From Pyrinomonadaceae bacterium (GTDB lineage: Bacteria > Acidobacteriota > Blastocatellia > Pyrinomonadales > Pyrinomonadaceae), in contig JACCRA010000411.1 in the NCBI GenBank assembly GCA_013813825.1, positions 1 to 6,391 of the forward strand: a stretch of DNA of 6,391 bases, written 5' to 3'. The notes below the pieces were generated by a model that worked only from the letters and a program-made list of their open reading frames with translations, ran no database searches and was not told the DNA's origin. Positions within the stretch are counted from its first letter, which is position 1. Each line of letters starts with the position of its first letter. Below are positions 1-5,685 of the stretch, one piece after another. The translations under genes were made by a program, and so were the position numbers.

Positions 1-10
1 GACAAGTGCC

Positions 11-35
11 GAGTGATGAGTGATGAGTGATGAGT
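11..35. repeat. Heptamer tandem repeat (GAGTGAT)
   Basis: GAGTGAT occurs three times in perfect tandem (11-17, 18-24, 25-31), followed by a partial copy, GAGT (32-35). It lies within 70 bp downstream of the kinase stop codon. Seven-base tandem repeats between genes are known from several bacterial groups, for example the STRR repeats of cyanobacteria. The period of seven rules out a coding role for the array itself. Confidence 0.85.
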
Positions 36-60
36 CAAGCATTTGTCTTTAACTCAGTAC

Positions 61-74
61 CAGCACTCAGCACT
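61..74. repeat. Second heptamer repeat (CAGCACT x2)
   Basis: CAGCACT is repeated twice directly after the kinase stop codon on the minus strand, preceded by related bases (ACTCAGTAC at 52-60). Its reverse complement, AGTGCTG, is a close variant of the GAGTGAT unit at 11-35 read in a shifted register, so the two arrays look like facing members of one repeat family. Confidence 0.6.
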
Positions 75-78
75 GTTT

Positions 79-3000
79 TCAGTCGCTGGCGACTTGCAGG
101 CGGGCGCGGCCTTGCGCGGTCGGAAGCGTGATACGGAAGGTGGTGCCTTGTCCGGGCTGGCTGGTGACGGAGATGTGGCCGGCATGTTCCTGCACGATGC
201 CGTAGCTGACGGCGAGGCCGAGGCCGGTGCCGCGCCCGACGCCTTTGGTGGTGAAGAACGGATCGTAGATGCGCGCGACGTTTTCGGGCGCGATGCCGAT
301 GCCGGTATCCGTCACTTGAATGATCACGGAATCGTCCGCGTCGTTCACCGAGGTCGAGAGCGTGATGCGCCCGCCATCGACGATAGCGTCGCGGGCGTTG
401 AGAATTAAATTAGTAAAGACCTGTTGCAGCTTGCCGCTGTTGGCGAAGACTTTCGGCAAGGCGGGCGTGTAGTCACGCACGATCTCGATCTGGCTGTGGC
501 GCAGTTGCGGCTCTAAGAGTTGGAGCGTCAGGTCGAGAACGGAGTTGACGTTTAGTTCGTTGAAGTCCGTCAGGTTGCCGGTGCGCGAAAAGTTGAGCAG
601 GTTGTTGACGATGCCGGTGGCGCGCTCGGTCTGGCGGTGAATTTTTTGCAGCAGTGTGTGTTTCGGATCGCCGTCGGCGAGCATCCCCAAGAGCATCTGC
701 GTGTAGCTCGACACGCCGGTCAGCGGCGTGTTGATCTCGTGCGCGACGCCGGCCGCCAAGAGGCCAATGGACGAGAGCTTCTCGCGCTGCTGCAACTGTT
801 CTTCGAGGCGCACGCGCGCGGTGACATCTTCCAGCACGACCAGCGCGCCGGCCTGCGCTGTGTGTTCGGCGCTCCTTAATGGCGCCAGCGCGATGTTGAG
901 GATCAACGAGCGGCCGGCGCGCGTCGCCGTGTGCAGCTTATAAATGTTACGCAGTTCCGTCAGTTGCCACCCGGCAGCGCCCAGCACTTGCTGGAGCGTC
1001 TCGGCGAAGTCTTCGGCGAAGAGTTCTTCGACGCGCCGGTTGATGATGCTGCCGCGCGTGACGCCCATCAACTGTTCGAGCGAAGAGTTGCAGCCCGTTA
1101 CGCGCCCGGCAGGATCGACGGCCAGCAAACCGACGTTGATCGATTCGATAATCGACTCGTTGAACTCCTTCAACATCTCCAATTCGGCGGCGCGCGTCCG
1201 CTGCTCTTGATACAGCAGGCTGTTCTCAATCGCGACCGCGACGTAGCCGGAGACGGTGCGGAGAATTTGTAAATCTTCGGAGGAGAGCAACGCGCCGCCG
1301 GTCGAGCGCCCTAGACCGATCACCGCGACCATCCGCCCACGCACCACGCAGGGCACGTAGTAGTGCAATGCGCGGCGGACGAAGCCGCTCGTTTCCAAAG
1401 CTAAGTCGAGATCGTCGGCGCGGACGATGCCCTGCTCGGCCGAACGCGAGCGAATCATCTCCCGGAAGTCGGCCGGCACGATCAATTCGCCCGACAAGCC
1501 TGCCGCGCGCGCCACCCGGTAGCCGGAAGCCGCCCGCGCGTCTTCGATGAAGATCGCGACGCGCTCAACATCGAGGACTTGCTGCAAGCGACTAACCAGC
1601 GCGTCGAGCAGCGGATCGAGCGCCGTGTTGGCCGAGAGCGTGCGGCCGAAATCCAACAGGCCGTTTCGCAGATCGTAGCGTTCGCCATAGAACAGGCGGT
1701 CGATGCGTTCCTGCAAGAAATTTTTGAGCGGCGCGGCGCTCATCACAATCGCGGCCATCGCCACCACTGCGACGATCACGCGCAACGTATCGAAGCCCGG
1801 CGTCAAGCCGCCGCCACCACCATCTGCCGCCGAGAACGAGTAGAGACCCGCGCCGTAGAGCACGACGCCGAAGACGACGGCGCCGATCAGCAGCGCCACG
1901 GTCAGCGTGGTCAGCGCATAGACGGCCGCCCGCCGCACGACGATGTCCACGTCCATCAGGCGGTAGCGCACCACTGAGTTGCCGAACGTCAGCGGGATCA
2001 AGATGAGCAGCAAGAGCGAAGCGTTACTGAGCCAGCGATCCAGCGTCGCGCCGGTCGCGTCAGTCGCCGCGCTGCTATCGCCGAACAGATAGCCGACGCC
2101 GTAGAGCAGCGAGAACGGCATGATCGCCAGCACCGATCCCCAGACCACCCACTTCAACTGTTGCCTGACAATCGCCACCGGCGAGGTCCACAAACGCCAA
2201 ATCAACACGCCCGCGCCCGTTAACAGTGCGGCGGACAGGTGCGCGAAGTCGGCGCGGTAGAGCGCCGCGAGGAACCCTTCGGAGAAATCGGGACGCAGGC
2301 CCGTCAACAGTTCGATCTCGCGCGCGTAATAGACGAGCGCGCTCAAGCCGACCAGCAGCGCGGCGGGCGCGTAGAGCAGCGCGGCCGGCCAGCGGCGTTT
2401 CTCAAATAGGCGACGCCGCGCCGGATAAATCGCGCAGAAGTGAAGAAAGAGCGGCGCGAACAAAATCAGCGCCGCGTCGTCGAGGAAAGCGATGGACTGA
2501 TCTAAATCTTCGTAAGAGCCGACGGGCTTGTAGAAATGAAAGACAAAGGCCGCGAGACAGAGGACGGCGAAATGGCGCACAAACGGCGCGCGGTCGCCCT
2601 GCTTGAACAGCACGAAGAAGCCGACGAGCAGATAGACGATGCCGATGAAGTTGATGTAATAGTCGCGCTTCGTGCGCGTCGGCAGGCGCGTCAAATTGTC
2701 GAGATAGACGTGATAATAGCGCGGCTCCGCAGCTCCCGAAGGGCGCTCGATCAGGTAGCGGATGTGACCGCCCTGCTTCATCGCCTCTTCCAGGTAAATC
2801 TGCACGTCGGCAATCGAGACGATTGGTTCTTCGTGAACTTCGTCGAGGCTGATGGCGATCAGCTTGTCGCCGGGCAGCACGCCGAAGAGGCCGGCGCGGC
2901 TGGCCGCCGTATTGGGCGCGACTGAGCGCGCCTCGATCCGGTTGCCTTCGGAATTTTGCGCCCACTCGACACCATCGGTCGGCGGTGGCACGTAGGTCTG

Positions 3001-3096
3001 GCGCTGTGCGAAGTTGAGCGCGCCCGCCGCAACGAACACCGCCGCCGCGATCAAAAGCGCCCATGCCCACGTTGTCAGCACCGATCTTCTCACCAC
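79..3096 (-). CDS. PDZ-, GAF- and PAS-containing membrane sensor histidine kinase
   Basis: This is a two-component sensor kinase of the inner membrane that should autophosphorylate on His and pass the phosphate to an unseen response regulator. Seen in order: a first membrane helix (about 11-29); a PDZ-like domain (about 50-120, with RAGLFGVLPGDKLIAI at 67-82) placed outside the cytoplasm; roughly nine further hydrophobic helices (147-456); the motif VRYRLMDVDIVVRRAAVY (376-393), of a type common in multi-pass kinases; a GAF domain (about 492-627); a short coiled coil; PAS (about 645-760); and HisKA with H786 in GVAHEINTPL. E787 and T790 fit the ExxT phosphatase motif. HATPase_c follows, with the N-box around N900, D930xGxG, FF at 947-948 and GRGTGLGL at 954-961. 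There is no receiver domain. The start is GTG at 3096, about 12 nt after an AGGA; GTG at 3093 or 3081 is also possible. The ligand is unknown. The family call is secure; the signal and the output are not. Confidence 0.95.
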   Translation of the reverse strand: MVRRSVLTTWAWALLIAAAVFVAAGALNFAQRQTYVPPPTDGVEWAQNSEGNRIEARSVAPNTAASRAGLFGVLPGDKLIAISLDEVHEEPIVSIADVQIYLEEAMKQGGHIRYLIERPSGAAEPRYYHVYLDNLTRLPTRTKRDYYINFIGIVYLLVGFFVLFKQGDRAPFVRHFAVLCLAAFVFHFYKPVGSYEDLDQSIAFLDDAALILFAPLFLHFCAIYPARRRLFEKRRWPAALLYAPAALLVGLSALVYYAREIELLTGLRPDFSEGFLAALYRADFAHLSAALLTGAGVLIWRLWTSPVAIVRQQLKWVVWGSVLAIMPFSLLYGVGYLFGDSSAATDATGATLDRWLSNASLLLLILIPLTFGNSVVRYRLMDVDIVVRRAAVYALTTLTVALLIGAVVFGVVLYGAGLYSFSAADGGGGGLTPGFDTLRVIVAVVAMAAIVMSAAPLKNFLQERIDRLFYGERYDLRNGLLDFGRTLSANTALDPLLDALVSRLQQVLDVERVAIFIEDARAASGYRVARAAGLSGELIVPADFREMIRSRSAEQGIVRADDLDLALETSGFVRRALHYYVPCVVRGRMVAVIGLGRSTGGALLSSEDLQILRTVSGYVAVAIENSLLYQEQRTRAAELEMLKEFNESIIESINVGLLAVDPAGRVTGCNSSLEQLMGVTRGSIINRRVEELFAEDFAETLQQVLGAAGWQLTELRNIYKLHTATRAGRSLILNIALAPLRSAEHTAQAGALVVLEDVTARVRLEEQLQQREKLSSIGLLAAGVAHEINTPLTGVSSYTQMLLGMLADGDPKHTLLQKIHRQTERATGIVNNLLNFSRTGNLTDFNELNVNSVLDLTLQLLEPQLRHSQIEIVRDYTPALPKVFANSGKLQQVFTNLILNARDAIVDGGRITLSTSVNDADDSVIIQVTDTGIGIAPENVARIYDPFFTTKGVGRGTGLGLAVSYGIVQEHAGHISVTSQPGQGTTFRITLPTAQGRARLQVASD

Positions 3097-3129
3097 TCTT
3101 TGAGACCGTCCTTATCGGGTCATAAACCG

Positions 3130-3135
3130 ATTATA
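3130..3135 (-). promoter_or_regulatory. Putative -10 element of the histidine kinase gene
   Basis: A perfect TATAAT on the minus strand lies about 34 nt upstream of the kinase GTG start, inside an AT-rich patch that stands out from the GC-rich surroundings. No convincing -35 box is found at 16-18 nt spacing (the best is AGATGG), and no extended -10 TG is present. A short imperfect inverted repeat, ATCGG (3114-3118) / CCGAT (3127-3131), overlaps the expected transcription start and could be an operator, but this is weak. Confidence 0.45.
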
Positions 3136-3279
3136 TAAAAGCAACTAATGTTCCATCTCGTCGCTGGCGATAAGCTCAGGGTAGCCGCCCTGCTTGGTGA
3201 CATCGCACGCCTACGCATCATCCGCTGAAAGCGTAGTCTTCGCGCCGCAACTCTCAGCGGTCAAGCGCTTGCACCCCTG

Positions 3280-3342
3280 CTAAACTGCCCGCGCCCAATC
3301 CGAGATTTCAGATTTATCCGAGATTTTGGAGAGTTTACCCAT
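3280..3342 (-). CDS. Possible 20-residue small ORF (speculative)
   Basis: An ATG at 3342 is preceded by GGAG (3355-3352) with a 9-nt spacer and opens MGKLSKISDKSEISDWARAV, then TAG. The same frame continues past that TAG as 22 and then 21 more sense codons, broken by another TAG and closed by a third at 3145-3147. The last part reads like a protein tail (TKQGGYPELIASDEMEH). It could be a tiny peptide gene, the remains of a decayed gene, or chance; I recognise no family. Confidence 0.15.
   Translation of the reverse strand: MGKLSKISDKSEISDWARAV
3298..3326. repeat. 11-bp direct repeat ATCCGAGATTT, period 18
   Basis: Exact copies lie at 3298-3308 and 3316-3326, with a third AGATTT between them (3310-3315). 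In the possible small ORF on the minus strand the 18-bp period keeps frame and encodes the repeated ISD in KISDKSEISD. Otherwise it is a simple intergenic repeat. Confidence 0.7.
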
Positions 3343-3369
3343 TTTTAGAAGCTCCACATTAAGCCGAAA

Positions 3370-3414
3370 GGGCAAAAGTGAAAGACGCTGCTCTTGCCGC
3401 CTTCACCATTGCCC
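3370..3414 (-). terminator. Stem-loop downstream of the barrel-protein gene
   Basis: Arms GGGCA (3370-3374) / TGCCC (3410-3414) and GTGAA (3378-3382) / TTCAC (3402-3406) are spaced equally, giving a stem with one symmetric 3x3 internal loop. On the minus strand it starts 40 nt after the stop codon and is followed only by a weak CUUUCGG tail. On the plus strand it is followed by the more U-rich CTCTATCTTTTGTC. It may stop transcription in either direction. Confidence 0.4.
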
Positions 3415-3415
3415 T

Positions 3416-3455
3416 CTATCTTTTGTCGCTAACTTTTGTCTTCGAACTAACTTTT
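3416..3455. repeat. Degenerate CTAACTTTTGTC repeats at the 3' end of the barrel-protein gene
   Basis: Three related copies are seen: CTATCTTTTGTC (3416-3427), CTAACTTTTGTC (3429-3440) and CTAACTTTT (3447-3455). On the minus strand the unit is GACAAAAGTTAG. The last copy overlaps the TAA stop of the gene (3454-3456), so the repeat begins at the gene end and spreads into the untranslated region. Confidence 0.65.
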
Positions 3456-5265
3456 AAAACCTGACGGAAATGCCGCCGCGCACGGTGCGGCGTGTGTTGC
3501 CGATAAACGTCAGCGTCTCGCCGTCGTCCACGGAAGTTTGGATGTCGAGCACATTGCGGGCGTCAAGGACGGCCTCAGCGCGCACCGGCAGGCCGAAGGT
3601 CGGCAAGTCCTGCGTCACGAGGATGCTTAACGAAGGATCGAAGACTGCCACCCGCCCCGCGAACGGATCGATGGCAAAAACAGCGGCGCGCGGTGAGAAG
3701 CGCAGCACTGTGCGAACGTAAGTGCCGGTGTCGAAATTCGTCTCAAGCTGCGCGGCTCCGGTTTGGAAGAAACCGTCGCGGAAAATTTGCGCGGGCGAGT
3801 CGGCGAGTGCATTCTCCGCCGCCAGTTGCTGGCCGCGTCCGAAAGAGTAGCCGGCCGAGGCTTTTAGGAAGCGCGTCAGGCGACGGGCATAAACGATTCG
3901 CAAGCCACGCGCCGCGCCCTGCTGATTCGATACCTGCAAAAGTTCCTCGCCCTGCCCGGACGCGAAGCCGTTGAGCGGCGCGCGCAACAGTCCGACGCCG
4001 CGCCCATCCGTCGTGTCGTAGAAAATTGTCGCCTCGAGGCTCGAACTGCCGTCGAGCACGCGCTCGACGCCGAACTCCAGCCGTCGGCTGCGTTCCATCA
4101 GCGCGCGCCCATCGACGAAGGCGACGGCCTGCGCGTCCAGTTCAGGGAAGACTACGGTATCGTCTTCAAAGCCGGCCACGGAGCGGGCGGTTCGCTCCGT
4201 CTCCCCGCTCGGAGCGTAAGCGAGTCGCAGTTTAGTTAGCGGGTTCGCTTCAAACTCGAAGCCGAGACGCGGGCTGAAGGCGTCACCATTTGCCGCCCCG
4301 ACGAAGCGCGAATAGTCAAAACCGAAGACGACCACAATGCCATCGCGCACGATCCACTCGTCAACCGCGCGCATTGAAAGCTGACCGAGCGAGTCGTTTT
4401 TGATCCCTAGTTCGTCAGACGGCTGCAACGGCTGGAACGTCGCGCCGCCGAGCGTCGCGCTGATTCGGTGGCGGTCGCCCGCCTGAATCCTGCCAGTGGT
4501 TTCCAGCCGCCCGTGCGAATTACTGTTTAACTGCCCCGCAAAGATCAGATCGACGCCGCCAATGCGTGGCGTCGAGACCGCGAAGTTGGTGCCCACGTGC
4601 GCGGACGCAAGCGGGTTAGCCGAGACGGCGGCGTAAGTCTCGATGACGCCGTGCGCCGGTCGGCCGGCTCCGCCTTCCGGTGTCAACAATTCTGGCTCCG
4701 CGCTAAAACCTTCATCTTCTGTGTCCGACTCTTCGCCGCTGACCGCGACTTCTTCGATGGCCTCGACGATTTCACTCTCGCCCTCGCCAGCCTGAAAGAT
4801 CGAGCGGCGTCCCTGCGTGGCGCGAATTCGCCACTTCGGATCGTGGCGGTCGGCGCGTCGCTCCGGCGTGGTGCGCCCCTGCCCGAGCGGTTCCAAATTG
4901 AAGCGGTAAATCAGTTCGTCGGAAGGTTTAACTTGGACGGCGTCAAAAGTGGTGACGTTGAAGCCTTCGGCGACGGCGCTCAACAGATAGCGGCCGGGCG
5001 AGACGCGCGCCGAGAACGAACCGTCGGCGGCGGTGTGCGCCTGCTTCGCGACCTCGCTGGCGCCTTCTTTGAGCAATTTGACGATAGCGCCCGCGAGTGG
5101 CTGCCCGCGATGATCGCGCACTGTGCCCGCGACGGTCCCCAGCGTCGCCCGGCGGCTGTTGCCAACGCGCCCGTTGCCGCCGCTGACGGCGAGAACCTGC
5201 GGCGCGACGCCGAACGCCAGCGCCAATAGTAGCGTGAGGCCGAAACGCTCAAAATAATTATTCAT
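3454..5265 (-). CDS. Exported carboxypeptidase-regulatory-like domain protein with outer-membrane beta-barrel-like C-terminus
   Basis: The product has 603 residues. An N-terminal signal peptide (hydrophobic core about 9-21, likely cleavage after VLA at 24-26) sends it out of the cytoplasm. Residues about 45-125 form a carboxypeptidase-regulatory-like (transthyretin-like Ig) fold, seen as GTVRDHRGQPLAGAIVKL, then TAADGSFSARVSPGRYLLSA. A basic stretch and a Glu/Asp-rich linker (about 160-197) follow, containing IEEVAVSG (170-177), which resembles the EEVVVTG sequence that opens many TonB-receptor plugs. Residues about 206-603 show alternating polar and nonpolar strands, for example LEATIFYDTTDGRG, and the protein ends in GGISVRF, a terminal-Phe signal typical of outer-membrane barrels. 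It is much shorter than the roughly 1000-residue acidobacterial TonB-dependent receptors of this architecture, and I see no plug domain. It is probably an outer-membrane protein of unknown substrate. The ATG at 5265 is chosen for its strong GGAGGTG site. Confidence 0.85.
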   Translation of the reverse strand: MNNYFERFGLTLLLALAFGVAPQVLAVSGGNGRVGNSRRATLGTVAGTVRDHRGQPLAGAIVKLLKEGASEVAKQAHTAADGSFSARVSPGRYLLSAVAEGFNVTTFDAVQVKPSDELIYRFNLEPLGQGRTTPERRADRHDPKWRIRATQGRRSIFQAGEGESEIVEAIEEVAVSGEESDTEDEGFSAEPELLTPEGGAGRPAHGVIETYAAVSANPLASAHVGTNFAVSTPRIGGVDLIFAGQLNSNSHGRLETTGRIQAGDRHRISATLGGATFQPLQPSDELGIKNDSLGQLSMRAVDEWIVRDGIVVVFGFDYSRFVGAANGDAFSPRLGFEFEANPLTKLRLAYAPSGETERTARSVAGFEDDTVVFPELDAQAVAFVDGRALMERSRRLEFGVERVLDGSSSLEATIFYDTTDGRGVGLLRAPLNGFASGQGEELLQVSNQQGAARGLRIVYARRLTRFLKASAGYSFGRGQQLAAENALADSPAQIFRDGFFQTGAAQLETNFDTGTYVRTVLRFSPRAAVFAIDPFAGRVAVFDPSLSILVTQDLPTFGLPVRAEAVLDARNVLDIQTSVDDGETLTFIGNTRRTVRGGISVRF

Positions 5266-5273
5266 ACACCGAA

Positions 5274-5280
5274 CACCTCC
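5274..5280 (-). promoter_or_regulatory. Strong ribosome binding site deciding the start at 5265
   Basis: The minus strand reads GGAGGTG, then an 8-nt spacer (TTCGGTGT), then ATG at 5265. An in-frame GTG at 5286 would give a slightly longer protein but lies upstream of this site, so it is rejected as the start. The resulting N-terminus (MNNYFERFGLTLLLALAF) is a normal signal peptide. Confidence 0.85.
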
Positions 5281-5284
5281 CGGC

Positions 5285-5302
5285 ACGACGTTAGTTTGTC
5301 GT
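5285..5302 (-). repeat. Inverted repeat ACGAC-N8-GTCGT next to the ribosome site
   Basis: Perfect 5-nt arms (5285-5289 and 5298-5302) separated by 8 nt end four bases before the GGAGGTG of the barrel-protein gene. In the leader RNA this could form a short hairpin. The same arms recur at 5375-5390. Confidence 0.4.
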
Positions 5303-5374
5303 CAGGCGCGCTCTCACAAGCGACTTTCAATTGTCCCTCTAGTTTGCGGCGCGGGGGCAGATTGTCTTTCATCA

Positions 5375-5390
5375 ACGACGCTTAAGTCGT
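5375..5390 (-). repeat. Second ACGAC-N6-GTCGT inverted repeat in the same leader
   Basis: The arms at 5375-5379 and 5386-5390 are identical to those at 5285-5302, with a 6-nt loop around CTTAAG. It lies about 110 nt upstream of the start codon, downstream of the putative promoter at 5435-5464, so both copies would be transcribed in the leader. Confidence 0.4.
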
Positions 5391-5434
5391 ACCGCTTGAA
5401 TGCTTGTCATCATCCTGCTTGAACGAAGGGTGTC

Positions 5435-5464
5435 ATTTTCCGCCACTCCCAGAGAAAGTGTCAA
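5435..5464 (-). promoter_or_regulatory. Putative sigma-70-type promoter for the barrel-protein gene
   Basis: On the minus strand an exact TTGACA (5464-5459) is followed after 18 nt by GAAAAT (5440-5435), four of six matches to the -10 consensus. Transcription would start near 5428, giving an untranslated leader of about 160 nt before the ATG at 5265. The leader contains two inverted repeats, annotated separately. Confidence 0.4.
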
Positions 5465-5612
5465 GCAAGTATGTACCCGTGAGCGCGCGGCTGTTACCTG
5501 ACAAGCCAACGCCTGAAGCTCGCTCATTGAAATTGAACAACGATCCGCGTCAGTGTTCGCGCTCTCGCGCCCGAAGGCCAGCAACAAGCCGCGCGCTCCC
5601 GGAGTCGTTCGT

Positions 5613-5641
5613 TTGCCCGCCTTTAATGACCATGCTACGAT
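5613..5641 (+). promoter_or_regulatory. Possible promoter of the M16 peptidase gene
   Basis: TTGCCC (5613-5618), a 17-nt spacer and TACGAT (5636-5641) form a moderate sigma-70-like match. Transcription would begin near 5648, after the alternative ATGs at 5626 and 5632, which is consistent with the start at 5686. The match is not strong enough to be certain. Confidence 0.3.
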
Positions 5642-5685
5642 GCGTGGTGCTGCAAAAAGAGATTACCAACCACCCGAAATTTTCC

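Larger units (their letters stand above)
5..74 (-). terminator. Fold-back structure after the kinase gene, possible terminator
   Basis: Minus-strand RNA just past the kinase stop would pair 74-64 (AGUGCUGAGUG) with 15-5 (CACUCGGCACU), 11 base pairs with one G-U. A few more pairs form further inside the loop. The position suits a transcription terminator, but a U-tract, if any, would lie beyond the window edge, so only the fold is supported. Confidence 0.35.
3097..3453. other. Intergenic region between kinase and barrel-protein genes
   Basis: This 357-bp stretch has no conventional gene. From left to right it holds the AT-rich kinase promoter area (about 3110-3140), a GC-rich segment without clear signals (about 3150-3275), an 11-bp direct repeat (3298-3326) lying within a possible 20-codon minus-strand ORF (3280-3342), a stem-loop (3370-3414), and a set of degenerate CTAACTTTTGTC repeats that end inside the stop codon of the upstream gene (3416-3455). 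Confidence 0.7.
5266..5685. other. Divergent intergenic region between barrel-protein and M16 genes
   Basis: These 420 bp hold the ribosome site, leader hairpins and promoter of the minus-strand gene on the left and a moderate promoter match for the plus-strand peptidase on the right. Two GCTTGAA copies (5394-5400 and 5417-5423) also occur. I see no tRNA, small-RNA family or convincing extra gene. Short open frames crossing it lack ribosome sites and protein-like composition. Confidence 0.7.

Noticed and set aside
11..74. CRISPR-like repeats
   Set aside because: The units are only 7 bp, directly tandem and without spacers, so this is not a CRISPR array.
43..408. 121-codon open frame on the plus strand
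   Set aside because: It is antisense to the HATPase_c domain of the kinase; such open antisense frames are expected in GC-rich genes.
2402..3070. 222-codon open frame on the minus strand overlapping the kinase N-terminus
   Set aside because: It is a shifted-frame shadow of the kinase gene: Arg/Ala-rich composition, no domain, and the kinase frame in the same bases has clear PDZ and membrane segments.
3145..3342. TAG recoding (pyrrolysine-type readthrough)
   Set aside because: Two in-frame TAG codons in 66 are about what chance gives, and no pyrrolysine genes or readthrough signals are visible.
4597..5229. 210-codon open frame on the plus strand
   Set aside because: It is antisense to the signal peptide, regulatory-like domain and linker of the barrel-protein gene; no ribosome site and no recognisable motif.
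5266..5286. Seven-residue N-terminal extension of the barrel protein from GTG 5286
   Set aside because: The strong GGAGGTG site lies inside this extension and points to ATG 5265, which gives a cleaner signal peptide.
5372..5587. 71-codon open frame on the minus strand in the divergent intergenic region
   Set aside because: No convincing ribosome site, no recognisable motif, and it covers the likely promoter of the barrel-protein gene.
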